Shown: positions 42,813-51,237, numbered from the stretch's first letter. The stretch: DNA of 54,509 nucleotides from [Mycobacterium] fortunisiensis (GCF_019050325.1 NZ_VOMB01000008.1:1-54509), one strand, 5' to 3'. Numbers and translations are program-made. Notes: a model not told the origin generated them from the sequence alone.

Positions 42813-43233
42813 GGTTCGTCTACGTCCAGGGTGGCTGCTGGCACTGTGTGCTGCGGTCCTGGTGGTCGTGGCCTGGTTGCCGTGGCTGACCACCAGCGCC
42901 GACGGCGGCGGCCGGGCCAACGCGATCGGCGGGGTGGTGGGAAACGTCCCGTTGCCACCCGGCTTCGGCGCCGGGCAGCTGATCGTGCTGCTCGGGGCCG
43001 GACTGATCGTGGCCGGGGCGATGGCCGGACGCGGTTTGTCTCAGCGGTGGGCTTCAGCTGTGGGGCTGGTGATTTCGGTGGCCCTGGTGGCATTGACGGT
43101 GTGGTACTACACGCTCTACGTCAAAGGGCCGGTGGCCGCGGGGTACGGCCTCTACATCGGTGGCGCGATGGCGGTGCTGGCCGCGCTGTGCTCGGTGTGG
43201 TCGTTGGTGTCGACACCGGAGCGGCGACCGTGA
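42811..43233 (+). CDS. Four-TM membrane protein (Rv0912-like)
   Basis: The 140-aa protein has hydrophobic segments at about 8-25, 52-70, 80-98 and 112-130, with a polar loop TTSADGGGRANAIGG after the first. Size and place after the Rv0911-like gene match M. tuberculosis Rv0912. Its stop overlaps the GNAT gene start (GTGA). The function is not known. Confidence 0.82.
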   Translation: MVRLRPGWLLALCAAVLVVVAWLPWLTTSADGGGRANAIGGVVGNVPLPPGFGAGQLIVLLGAGLIVAGAMAGRGLSQRWASAVGLVISVALVALTVWYYTLYVKGPVAAGYGLYIGGAMAVLAALCSVWSLVSTPERRP

Positions 43234-43832
43234 GCGAGTTTGTGACGCCCGTGGAACTGACCGGGCAGCGCGTGCGCCTGGAACCGTTGACCCGGGCGCA
43301 CATCCCCGAGATCGACGCCGCGGCCGCCGACGGTGAGCTGGGGTCGTTCTGGTACACGATGACGCCGCAGCCAGGTGCCGCCGCCCAGTGGGTGCAGCGG
43401 ATGCTCGATCTGCGGGCGGCTGACCGCGGCGTGAGTTTCGTGGTGCGCGATCGCGACGGCCGGCTGGTGGGCTCCACGAGTTTTCTGAATGTGGACGGGC
43501 CCAACCGCCGTTTGGAGGTCGGGCACACCTGGTATGTCGCAGACGTGCGTCACACCGCGGTCAACGCTGAGACCAAGCTGTTGATGCTCGGCCATGCCTT
43601 TGACGAATTGAATTGTGTGGCAGTGGAATTGCGCACACATTTCTTCAACTTCGCCAGCCGGGCGGCGATCGAGCGGTTGGGTGCCAAGCTCGACGGAGTC
43701 CTGCGCAGCCATCAGTTGCTGCCTGACGGTTCCCGTCGGGACACCGTCGTCTACTCGATCCTGGACATCGAATGGCCCGCAGTGCGGTCCAGCCTGACGT
43801 TCAGGCTGGACCGCCGCGGCGGGATCAACTAG
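43230..43832 (+). CDS. GNAT-family N-acetyltransferase (RimJ/RimL type)
   Basis: The 200-aa protein begins VTPVELTGQRVRLEPLTRAH, the typical start of RimJ/RimL-like acetyltransferases, and has VGSTSFLNVDGPNRRLEVGHTW and a late segment ELRTHFFNFASRAAIERLGAK that fits the acetyl-CoA binding helix and strand of the fold. The target (protein N-terminus, amino sugar or antibiotic) cannot be told. The start overlaps the previous stop and the end overlaps the convergent hsp20 stop through CTAG. Confidence 0.9.
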   Translation: MSEFVTPVELTGQRVRLEPLTRAHIPEIDAAAADGELGSFWYTMTPQPGAAAQWVQRMLDLRAADRGVSFVVRDRDGRLVGSTSFLNVDGPNRRLEVGHTWYVADVRHTAVNAETKLLMLGHAFDELNCVAVELRTHFFNFASRAAIERLGAKLDGVLRSHQLLPDGSRRDTVVYSILDIEWPAVRSSLTFRLDRRGGIN

Positions 43833-44278
43833 TCCGCATCGACAGTGGTGGGTTCGATCGATTTTCGGTCGGTGCCGTGGGCCACTTCGATCTTGCGCGG
43901 CCTGGCACGTTCGGCCATCGGGATGGTGACGGTGAGGACACCGTTCTCGTAGGTGGCGGAGATCGCCGAGGTATCGATCCCGTCGCCGAGCGACAACTGT
44001 CGTCGGAAGTTACCGAAGAATCGCTCATTGGTGAGCCACTGCGCAGATTCTTCCGAACGGGCGGTTCGATGCGCCGAGATGGTGAGCGTGCCGTTGTCGA
44101 CGTTGACGTCGACCGAACCCGGATCGACACCGGGAAGGTCGGCGGTCAGCACATAGTGGTCGCCGATCTTGCAGAGGTCCATCGGCATGAACCGGGGTGT
44201 GCGCGTTGACCCTGAATCACCTGACAGCAAACTCCTGGTCAACACATCGAGGTCACTGAACGGATCAAAACGAAGCAC
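43829..44278 (-). CDS. Small heat shock protein, Hsp20/alpha-crystallin family
   Basis: The 149-aa chaperone has the alpha-crystallin domain from about residue 35: HYVLTADLPGVDPGSVDVNVDNGTLTIS region, WLTNERFFGNFRRQLSLGDG, and ENGVLTVTIPMAE, which carries the conserved GVLTV strand. Members hold unfolding proteins as large oligomers. A CIRCE element 72 bases upstream indicates HrcA control with the groEL-type heat shock genes. CTAG is shared with the stop of the convergent GNAT gene. Confidence 0.95.
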   Translation of the reverse strand: MLRFDPFSDLDVLTRSLLSGDSGSTRTPRFMPMDLCKIGDHYVLTADLPGVDPGSVDVNVDNGTLTISAHRTARSEESAQWLTNERFFGNFRRQLSLGDGIDTSAISATYENGVLTVTIPMAERARPRKIEVAHGTDRKSIEPTTVDAD

Positions 44279-44349
44279 AGCAATTCACCTCCCGTACGTC
44301 TCAGAGCCCGCCACCCTGGCGGGCAGCCAATCACTGTGCACCGCCGATA

Positions 44350-44376
44350 TTAGCACTCGGCATGTGGGAGTGCTAG
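44350..44376 (-). promoter_or_regulatory. CIRCE element (HrcA operator) upstream of hsp20
   Basis: TTAGCACTC, nine bases, GAGTGCTAG matches the CIRCE consensus TTAGCACTC-N9-GAGTGCTAA at 17 of 18 arm positions. It lies upstream of the hsp20 gene on the minus strand. HrcA repressor binds this element and is released on heat shock. Confidence 0.9.
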
Positions 44377-44493
44377 AAATTTTCCTGATGTGTCGCGTCG
44401 GAGATCAGGACGCCCTCCGCGGTGTTCGGCACCGATTCTCGGCGGAGTCTGGCAGTGCCTGCAGCAACTGCTGTGGCGGCGTTGCGATACCGG

Positions 44494-45405
44494 TCAGACA
44501 GCGGACACCGTGGCTCCGGTGAGCAACTCGCGGCACTGGTCGCATCGCAGCGCAGGGGAGAAGGCATGGCCGTGGTCGGTGTGCGTGAGGAGCACTGCGG
44601 GGCCTTCGTCGGCGGGGAACGACCGTTGCGCCCAGGCCAGTGCGGTCACCAAAACGGGCAGGAATGCCGCGCCCTTCGGCGTCAGCCGGTAGTGCGGGTC
44701 ACCGTCGGCCTTGGTCAGAATCCCGTTGTCCCGGAACGTCTGCAGGCGGTCGGCGATCGACGCGGGTGAGGCCGCCAGCGCCCGTTGGAACCCGGAAAAC
44801 CTGGAGGTGCCGGTGAACGCCGCCACCAGGATCGCGAACGCCCAGCGGTTGCCCAGCACGCTCATGGTCTGGGGGAACAGGCCCGATGGTGAGTCGCGCC
44901 GGTCATCGGCGGATCGGCGGCGGTTTGTCACCGTGGGCAGCGACCGCGACCAGCCCCCGCTGGGCCCCCACCTGGCAGTCACGTCGTCGGTCGCGATGGG
45001 ACCGCCACAATGGGCACACGTCAGGACCGGCCTGAATTCGGCGCCGCAGCCGAGGTGCCGCATCGGGGGCAATGGTTGGCGGTGCTCGGGTACCCAGCGG
45101 AGTTCCCATTCCCAGATGGACGCCAGCACCGGCCACAGGGCCCGGCCGGTCGCGGTGACCAGGTATTCGTCACGCGGGGGCCGTTCCTGATAGCGATGAC
45201 GTTGCAGCAGGCCCTCTTTGATGAGGGAGCTCAGTCGTCGGGTCAACACCGAATTGGAGATCGGCAGTCGTGTTGTGAATTGCCCGTAGCGGGTGGCGCC
45301 CAGCAGGGCCTGTTGCATCACCAACATCGTCCACTCGTCGCCGACGAGGCTGAGCATCTGTCCGACGGCATTGATGCCGCCGGGCGGCGACAGGGTGTCA
45401 GTCAC
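44494..45405 (-). CDS. Tandem HxlR-type transcriptional regulator with Cys pairs
   Basis: The 303-aa protein holds two HxlR-like winged-helix domains. The first is at about 10-105 (LVGDEWTMLVMQQALLG, RLPISNSVLTRRLSSLIKEG) and the second at about 180-270 (VLGNRWAFAILVAAFTG, ALAASPASIADRLQTFRDNG). Each is followed by a Cys pair, CAHCGG after the first and CDQC at the C-terminus, resembling small zinc knuckles. Most HxlR proteins are single-domain dimers of 110-150 aa, so this is a fused pseudo-dimer. GTG start; it overlaps the carotenoid oxygenase stop by 8 bases and is probably in its operon. Confidence 0.88.
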   Translation of the reverse strand: MTDTLSPPGGINAVGQMLSLVGDEWTMLVMQQALLGATRYGQFTTRLPISNSVLTRRLSSLIKEGLLQRHRYQERPPRDEYLVTATGRALWPVLASIWEWELRWVPEHRQPLPPMRHLGCGAEFRPVLTCAHCGGPIATDDVTARWGPSGGWSRSLPTVTNRRRSADDRRDSPSGLFPQTMSVLGNRWAFAILVAAFTGTSRFSGFQRALAASPASIADRLQTFRDNGILTKADGDPHYRLTPKGAAFLPVLVTALAWAQRSFPADEGPAVLLTHTDHGHAFSPALRCDQCRELLTGATVSAV

Positions 45406-46849
45406 GTACCAGCCATCGGCGCAGTTCGTCGCCCGGCGCCCAGGTGGAATGGGTTCCGCTGGAAACTCGTTCCGGCAGAGCTAGTTTGCATACCGGCCCG
45501 TCGGGAACCCGTGCCGCATCGAACACCAGGCAGCAGGACGCGTCGTCGTTCATGTCCGTGGTGATGGTGACGAGGTAGCCGTCATCTTCGCTGCGGCTGC
45601 CCACCCGCGGCGCCATCGCGGTCTCGCTGCCGTACACCCCGTCGCCGAAGGCGTAGCGGTCTTCGGATCCGGTGTGCAGATCGTGGCGGACCAGTCCGTC
45701 GAGCAGGAACCAGCCCGGCTTACCTGTGGCGGCGTAGGCGTAGCGGTAGTCATGCCCGGCGTACCCGGGGTTGATCATGCCGAATTCGGTGATGCTGTCT
45801 GACAATTGCTCTTCGCGGGTCTGGCCCGTGACGAGGTTGAACCGCCAGCGGTGCAGTCTGGTCTGCATCTTGTCGAGCGCCAGGGCCGGTGTGGCGTGGC
45901 CCTGGAAGAACCCGTCGAGAACGATCTCGTCCCCGTCTTCGTAGGCGTTGGTGAAGTGCAGGACGTAGGTGGTGTCGGCTTCGAACCATCTGACGTCGCC
46001 GGCCACGCCGCGGCGGGGGAGAACGGCGAACCGGGACGGCATGTCGCGGTGCAGCTTTGGCAGGTGCACGTTGCTGCTGAGAAACTTGGCATCCCAGAAC
46101 AGCGGAAAGTCGTTGAGGATCACGTAGTTCTCGGTGTATGCCATGTCGTGCGGCAGCCGCGGTCCGGGTAACTCGACGTCGACGTAGTGCACCAGTCGGT
46201 TGTCGGCATCCACCACCCCGTAGTGCATGTACGGCGGCTGTTTGCTGTAGTTGAAAAACAGCATCTCGCCGGTGGCGTGGTCGGCCTTGGGGTGCGCGGA
46301 TACTCCCCATTCGGTGGGGAACGCTCCAGCCCAGTCCTCTTTACCCAGGTCCTCGCCGGTGTACGGATCGATCCGGTACAGGTCACCGCACTGGTAGAAG
46401 CTGGTCAGCGCGACGCCGCGGTGCACCGTCACGTCGGTGCTGGACGCGTCCTTCATCAGGGTGCGCGCACCCCAGCCGTAGTCGCGTTTGGCGAGTTCGA
46501 TCGGCTCGGCGATACCCGGCCACAGCGGTCCGCCGGCCTCATTCTCGGCCCGGAAGCCATCCGTGCGGATGAACCTGTTGCGGTAGAACGCTTTTCCGTC
46601 CTGAAAACCGACGATGTGCAGCATCCCGTCACCGTCGAAAGGGTGGTAGTTCTGCAGCGCCGGATGTAGCGGGTTCTCGGTGTTGCGCAGGTAGACGCCG
46701 TCGAGGTCGGCGGGGATCTCACCGTCGATCACCGTCAGATCGTCGGCATCGAACTCGGTGGTCTGTGGGCGCCACGCCCCGGTGCGATAGGGGTGGTCGT
46801 CATCTTCGGGCAGGGTGGACAGGAACTTGGTGACGATATCCGTCTGCAT
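45398..46849 (-). CDS. Carotenoid cleavage oxygenase-family protein (Rv0913c-like)
   Basis: The 483-aa protein has the family start GAWRPQTTEFDADDLTVIDG, EIPADLDGVYLRNTENP and FDGDGMLHIVGF. The four-histidine iron site is represented by SAHPKADH, a middle HFTNAYEDGDE, and late GTHSTWAPG segments. These enzymes use non-heme Fe(II) and O2 to cleave double bonds of carotenoids, apocarotenals, stilbenes or related phenylpropenes. The M. tuberculosis counterpart is Rv0913c. It ends by overlapping the HxlR regulator gene, which may respond to its substrate or product. Confidence 0.93.
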   Translation of the reverse strand: MQTDIVTKFLSTLPEDDDHPYRTGAWRPQTTEFDADDLTVIDGEIPADLDGVYLRNTENPLHPALQNYHPFDGDGMLHIVGFQDGKAFYRNRFIRTDGFRAENEAGGPLWPGIAEPIELAKRDYGWGARTLMKDASSTDVTVHRGVALTSFYQCGDLYRIDPYTGEDLGKEDWAGAFPTEWGVSAHPKADHATGEMLFFNYSKQPPYMHYGVVDADNRLVHYVDVELPGPRLPHDMAYTENYVILNDFPLFWDAKFLSSNVHLPKLHRDMPSRFAVLPRRGVAGDVRWFEADTTYVLHFTNAYEDGDEIVLDGFFQGHATPALALDKMQTRLHRWRFNLVTGQTREEQLSDSITEFGMINPGYAGHDYRYAYAATGKPGWFLLDGLVRHDLHTGSEDRYAFGDGVYGSETAMAPRVGSRSEDDGYLVTITTDMNDDASCCLVFDAARVPDGPVCKLALPERVSSGTHSTWAPGDELRRWLVRD

Positions 46850-46937
46850 GTCGACTCCTTCCGCGCTGACAGCTCAGACGTCCTCCATGTCGCCGAAGGT
46901 ACTACAACTAAGAGAGTGACCCAAGGGGGTAAAACGC

Positions 46938-46984
46938 GTAACGCCGTGGCGGGAATCCGGGAAGGATGCCCGCCACGGCGTTAC
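46938..46984 (-). terminator. Intrinsic terminator of the small secreted-protein gene
   Basis: A perfect 16-bp stem, GTAACGCCGTGGCGGG with its reverse complement, and a 15-base loop lie just past the stop at 47001. On the minus strand the stem is followed by GCGTTTTACC, a short T-tract. This fits a rho-independent terminator separating this gene from the carotenoid oxygenase gene. Confidence 0.8.
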
Positions 46985-47000
46985 CCGTGGCTAGGTCGAC

Positions 47001-47237
47001 TCAGTCGTGGTGGCCGTGACCGTGGCCGTGCCAACCACCACCGTGCCAGCGCGGGCCACCGTGCCAGCGGCCCCAGCCGGGACCTTCGACACATGCCTGC
47101 ACGTAGCCATACGGCCCGGTTGCGCAGATGTTGGGACCGGCCGAGGCCGGAGCTGCACCCGCGACTGCCACTCCGACCGGCACCGCCAATGCGCCGAGCC
47201 CGACTGCCGCAGCCGTCATCAGTTTCGAACGGATCAT
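47001..47237 (-). CDS. Small secreted protein with His/Gly/Trp-rich tail
   Basis: The 78-aa protein has a clear signal peptide (MIRSKLMTAAAVGLGALAVP, then an AGAAPASA cleavage region), a short middle with two Cys (NICATGPYGYVQACVEGPG) and a tail of WHGG-like repeats ending HGHGHGHHD. The tail holds seven His in about 20 residues and would bind Ni, Cu or Zn well. GGAGGTG precedes ATG at 47237 by five bases, and a strong terminator follows. The protein is probably exported and forms one disulfide. Metal binding is inferred from composition. Confidence 0.87.
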   Translation of the reverse strand: MIRSKLMTAAAVGLGALAVPVGVAVAGAAPASAGPNICATGPYGYVQACVEGPGWGRWHGGPRWHGGGWHGHGHGHHD

Positions 47238-47580
47238 TTTCACCTCCGGGTTGTTAGCTGTGTTCGAGCTCAAGACCCCCGTCTGTAGATAACATTAGCC
47301 CATCTCACGATGTTCCTGACAATCGCCTGAAAGTGCACGGTGCAGCCCATTTGCTCTCAGCGGGCTCGCCCCGGTAACGGTATTGAATTTATTTGCCAGG
47401 GCAAACGACATCCGATGATGCCCTCTCGGAGTGTTGCCAGCCGGGATGTGAGACGCATGGGTCGCGTGGTGCGGGCGAGGGGACCGGCGAGTTTTGCCCG
47501 CCAGATTGTGGGCTCGGCCTTGTATGCTCAGCTGCCGGCTTTGACGCTGGCGTCAATGTGGCTGACAACGGGGGCTCCAG
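47238..47580. other. Intergenic region between divergent secreted-protein genes
   Basis: No gene is evident in these 343 bases. Features seen are a TTTGCC-AG-GGCAAA inverted repeat at 47392-47405 that could be an operator, and TATGCT near 47523 as a possible -10 box for the gene at 47581. The open frames here lack ribosome binding sites and family features. Confidence 0.5.
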
Positions 47581-49983
47581 GTGTCAAAACGTTCTGGTGA
47601 CGCGTCGGGCTGGGTCGGGGCGGGTGTGATCGCCCTGGGGATCGGAGCGGCCCTGGCGAGTGCCCCGGCCGTGGCATATGCCGACGACGGCGCCGGGGAC
47701 GCGGGAACCTCGGAATCCTCGACTTCATCGCCCGCCAAGTCGCCCACCGGGCCTGCCAAACGTGCCAAGGTCAAGCGGTCGGATGCGGACGCGGATGTGC
47801 GCCGCGGCAGGATCGCCGATCGAGCGGTCGAGGCGAAGATCCGACCGGAAAGCGTCACCCGCCAGATCCGGTCGAGGGTGCAGGTGCGTCAGGAACTGTC
47901 CGACTCGGTGCGTGGCCGTGCCGCCTTCGGGTCGGCCCGTGGCAGTCGGGGGAGCGCGGTCGAGGACGGCACGGCGGCGTCGTCTATTGCTTTGCCCACC
48001 GATCTGGGGCGATCGCAACGCAATTCACCCGCTGCGGTCGAACGGTCTGCAACGGTCGAGGCCCCCGCAGCCGTGTCAGGCGCCGCCACCACGCTGGAGA
48101 CGGTCGACACCCGGGTCAGTGTGCCGAAGGTTTCGGTCAAGGTCCTCGATGCTCCGGAACCGGCAGCACCCCCGGTCAGCCGAACGCTGGTGGTCTCACT
48201 GCTCAGCGCCCTGGGCTACAACCCGACCGCGACGGGCCCGTCCGCCCCGGTCAACCCGAATCCACTCCTGGTCGGGCTGTGGGGTCTGTACCGCCGGGTC
48301 GAAGCGGTGGTCGCCAACGAGGCGCCCACCGCGGGCACGCCGACGGTCACCGGCAGCAGCCTGGTCGAGGGGCAACCGTTGTACTCGGGGACGCTGGGTT
48401 TCACGGATTTCAACGACGACGAGCTCAGCTATCAGGTGGTGGAAGGGGCCCAGCACGGGACCGTCACCGCCAATGCGGATGGGACGTTCACCTACGCGCC
48501 GACCGACCCCGAGTTCAAAGGCATCGACACGTTCAGCATCGCCGCGCGGGACAACGCGCTGTTCGGCGCCAACGTCACGACGGTGTCCTACCGCGTGTCG
48601 GTCGGGGGAGCGGTGACGCAGATCGCCCTGCCCACCGGCACCACGCCCCGGGGCACGGCGGTGGTGGACCCGGTTCGCGGTGTGGTGTACCAGACCAGCG
48701 AATACGTCGCCGACGGGCCTGGGCGCGGCGTCGTCGTCACCGAGATCGGGCCCGACGGCATCGCCCGTACCATCACGTCGACACCGTTGGCGGGCAGCGC
48801 ATCCGGCGGGGCCGTCGTCAACCCTGTCACCGGGGCGCTCTACCAGGTGACCGTGCAGGACACCACGTCGACCGTGCACATCATCGACCCCACAACCGGT
48901 TCCGTCACCTCGACGCGGACGCTTGCCGGCACCTCGGGGACGGAACTCGTGATCGACGCCGATACCGGCGTCGCCTACCTGACCGCCGAACAAGGGGTGT
49001 ACCTCGACGAGGTGACGACCACGGTGTACATCATCGGTCCCGACGGAAGCGCCGCCGGCTCGGAAACCCTTGGGGGAGCCAGTAATCGCGAGCTTGTCGC
49101 GGCGGGTGGCGTCGTCATCCACCCCGACACCGGAACCGTGTACCAAACCATCACACACGACGAGCAGACGACGATCTGGATCGTCCGATCAGACGGATCG
49201 GTGCAGCAGTTCGCCGAGCCGATCGCCGGCAACGCGTCGGGCGGCGTGGTGATCGACGCGGCCGGCAACCTCTATCAGACCACCGACGTCACCGGCGGAG
49301 TGGACGTGACGCTCATGGACAAGACCGACGGCGACGTCCTGCAGCGCTGGCACACCAGCGGCAACGCGGCCGGTGGTGTGGTGATCGACGCCGCCGGCCA
49401 CGTCTACCAGACCAGCGACGGCTTCTACGGCGATGCGCTGACCACCTGGGCCACCGTGGTGGAACGGCTCAACCCGGACGGCACCACAACCTGGCTCACC
49501 GACATCGATCGCGATGGCGACGGCGATGCGGAAACCCTGGTGCTGCCCGGCCACGCGACCGAGCCGGTGCTGATCAACCCGGTCAACGGCGCCCTGCTTC
49601 AGATCACCGACTGGGCCTACACCGGCAGTGGCGCCCGGTGGTCGTTCACGATCACCAATGTCGACGGACCCGACACCCTGATCCCGATATCCGTCGGGCT
49701 GCCGGAACGTACCGCCGCGATCGACCCGGTCAGCGGGCGGGTGTACCAGTCCAGCTGGAGTTTGGATGATTCGACGTCGAGCACGTCGCATCAGCTGACC
49801 GCCATCGACATCGACGGCAGCCACCACGTGGTGCTCGCCGGCCTGCCCGACGGTTACGTCTACGGCGTCGCGGTGGATCCGGCCAGCGGTGATGTCTACG
49901 TGACCACCGACTCGGGGCTGTGGGTCATCGCGGGCGACGCCACCGGCGGGGAGCACACCCTGCCCGACGTCATACAAGCCTGA
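47581..49983 (+). CDS. Large secreted repeat protein with Ig/cadherin-like domain and YQT repeats
   Basis: This 800-aa protein has a signal peptide (GWVGAGVIALGIGAALASAP with AVAYADD cleavage region), a low-complexity basic/Ser-rich region to about 160, a VCBS/cadherin-like domain at about 240-345 (NEAPTAGTPTVTGSSL... FTDFNDDELSYQV... DGTFTYAPTDPEF), and then about nine blades of the form VVDPVRGVVYQTS, VVNPVTGALYQVT, VIDAAGNLYQTT, AIDPVSGRVYQSS, AVDPASGDVYVTT. The blades suggest a beta-propeller. It is probably a surface or secreted protein; GTG start with GGGGG upstream. Such Ig-plus-repeat proteins are common in environmental mycobacteria and have no known function. Confidence 0.82.
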   Translation: MSKRSGDASGWVGAGVIALGIGAALASAPAVAYADDGAGDAGTSESSTSSPAKSPTGPAKRAKVKRSDADADVRRGRIADRAVEAKIRPESVTRQIRSRVQVRQELSDSVRGRAAFGSARGSRGSAVEDGTAASSIALPTDLGRSQRNSPAAVERSATVEAPAAVSGAATTLETVDTRVSVPKVSVKVLDAPEPAAPPVSRTLVVSLLSALGYNPTATGPSAPVNPNPLLVGLWGLYRRVEAVVANEAPTAGTPTVTGSSLVEGQPLYSGTLGFTDFNDDELSYQVVEGAQHGTVTANADGTFTYAPTDPEFKGIDTFSIAARDNALFGANVTTVSYRVSVGGAVTQIALPTGTTPRGTAVVDPVRGVVYQTSEYVADGPGRGVVVTEIGPDGIARTITSTPLAGSASGGAVVNPVTGALYQVTVQDTTSTVHIIDPTTGSVTSTRTLAGTSGTELVIDADTGVAYLTAEQGVYLDEVTTTVYIIGPDGSAAGSETLGGASNRELVAAGGVVIHPDTGTVYQTITHDEQTTIWIVRSDGSVQQFAEPIAGNASGGVVIDAAGNLYQTTDVTGGVDVTLMDKTDGDVLQRWHTSGNAAGGVVIDAAGHVYQTSDGFYGDALTTWATVVERLNPDGTTTWLTDIDRDGDGDAETLVLPGHATEPVLINPVNGALLQITDWAYTGSGARWSFTITNVDGPDTLIPISVGLPERTAAIDPVSGRVYQSSWSLDDSTSSTSHQLTAIDIDGSHHVVLAGLPDGYVYGVAVDPASGDVYVTTDSGLWVIAGDATGGEHTLPDVIQA

Positions 49984-49985
49984 CG

Positions 49986-50058
49986 TGCCCCCGGCAGGAT
50001 TCGAACCTGCGACACCGGCTTTAGGAGAGCCGTGCTCTATCCCCTGAGCTACGGGGGC
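49986..50058 (-). tRNA. tRNA-Arg (anticodon CCT)
   Basis: The minus strand folds as a full cloverleaf of 73 nt: acceptor GCCCCCG pairing with CGGGGGC, D-arm AGCTCAGGGGATAGAGC, anticodon stem CGGCT with loop CTCCTAA and stem AGCCG, and T-arm GCAGGTTCGAATCCTGC. The anticodon is CCT (reads AGG). CCA is not encoded. tRNA genes are common integration sites, and a transposase remnant lies beside its 5' end. Confidence 0.96.
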
Positions 50059-50104
50059 GTGGGACCTATCGAAATAGGTGTCGAAAACCCATAGGGACGA
50101 TTCA

Positions 50105-50690
50105 TGCTAGACGCCGAACGCCGAATCGGCGGCATCGGGGCTGCTGCGCGTGGTTCCGGTGAGGGCTACGAGGCTGGTGCGCTGGGTGAGATAGGTGTGA
50201 CTTCCCCGGGGGTAGAGCTGTCCCTCTGGGGTGCTCAGGAGGCTGCGGGTGGGTGATGCCGCTGGTGGATGTAGGCGGCGATTGCGTTGCGGCCCAGGGC
50301 AAATCCGTTCATCACCCGTGCTGACGGGTGGCGGTGTGGGCGGTCATGCGTCCGCCGTAGAGGGTGCGGTCGAGGGAGTTGTTGAGGGATTCGGCGTCGT
50401 CACGCAGCCGTAGCAGTGGTCGTAAACGCTGTCGCCGTCTTCGGTTTTGGTGTGCTGGCGTAGGTGTTCGACGTCGGTGGTGTCGATCCGTTGGTGGTGC
50501 ACGCTGCCGCAGGTGGTGGCGAAGTCGAGGTACCTCCGGTAGATGCCGGCGCGGTTTCGTCGGGCGTAGACCTTGGCGACCGGCAGGGGTTGGAGGTGGG
50601 TGTCGCCGGTGTCGAGGATGGCGCCTCCGTGCACCACATCATCAGCCGGATCCAGGTGAAGGCATGCTCGATCCATACAATGCGCAGCGT
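50105..50690 (-). pseudogene. Decayed transposase remnant
   Basis: On the minus strand, one frame (50676 to 50344) reads through KVYARRNRAGIYRRYLDF and EHLRQHTKTEDGDSVYDH, and a second frame takes over with RLRDDAESLNNSLDRTLYGG and MTAHTATR before a stop. A third frame then gives NGFALGRNAIAAYI. The DxESLNxxLDRTLY...ALGxNAxA pattern resembles the C-terminal part of actinobacterial DDE transposases, here split by frameshifts and stops. No terminal repeats are evident. The call rests on remembered motif similarity only. Confidence 0.5.
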
Positions 50691-51001
50691 CGGGAACGCT
50701 CGAAGGCCCCGCCGAAGAACCTGACGATCTTCAGGCGCTCCTCGGCATCGGCCGAGCCGCCGTCATTTGGCCACCCAAAATGTGTGTTAGCTGTCAGCGG
50801 TCTAAGTTGCAGCTATCATCTGCTGGTAGATGGTTAAATCCCTGTATAGAAGCACCTTCGAATTCAGTGCATAGTGTCTGCACAGGGTCTCCATAGTGTG
50901 CTGACTGTAATGTTCCCGTTGCGGTGATGAGATCGCCAAGCATCAAAGTTGCTGCGGTGCAAGCGGTGTCAATCAACATCCGCGCACGGAAAGGAATGAG
51001 A
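50691..51001. other. AT-richer promoter region of the small secreted-protein gene
   Basis: No gene is seen here. The stretch 50760-50920 is clearly lower in GC than its surroundings. It contains two near-direct repeats, CATAGTGTCTGC and CATAGTGTGCTG (about 50870-50903), and an inverted TAGCTG/CAGCTA pair near 50788-50816. These are possible regulatory sites for the gene at 51002. Confidence 0.4.
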
Positions 51002-51229
51002 ATGAAGTCGTATCCGCGTCGCCTGATCGGCGGAGCCGCAATCGTCGGTGGAATATCATTGGCCACGTTGGGATTCAGTGGGGTGGCGAATGCCGCTCCG
51101 CCGCCCCCGCCGCCTCCTGGGCCGGGGCCCGCGCCGTGCGCGCCGTTCCAGCCGTGCCCTCCGCCGCCTCCGGGTCCGCCCGGTCCCGGTCCCGGCTTCG
51201 GGCATCCGGGTGGCCCAGGCCACCGCTAG
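51002..51229 (+). CDS. Small secreted proline-rich protein
   Basis: The 75-aa protein has a signal peptide (MKSYPRRLIGGAAIVGGISL, then LGFSGVANAA cleavage region) and a mature part made of P-rich runs (PPPPPPPGPGPAPCAPFQPC, PPPPPGPPGPGPGFGHPGG) with two Cys. ATG at 51002 follows AAGGA by seven bases. It resembles the protein at 53748 in design. The two flank the two-component system. Both are probably cell-wall or extracellular; the role is unknown. Confidence 0.85.
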   Translation: MKSYPRRLIGGAAIVGGISLATLGFSGVANAAPPPPPPPGPGPAPCAPFQPCPPPPPGPPGPGPGFGHPGGPGHR

Positions 51230-51237
51230 CAATACTG

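Noticed and set aside
9929..49985. Attachment-site repeats of an integrative element linking the insertion to tRNA-Arg
   Set aside because: The insertion edges carry no tRNA fragment or integrase gene, and the tRNA lies 8 kb outside the block.
50794..51066. A 90-codon minus-strand frame
   Set aside because: It covers the promoter and signal-peptide region of the plus-strand secreted protein and lacks a ribosome binding site or recognisable domain.
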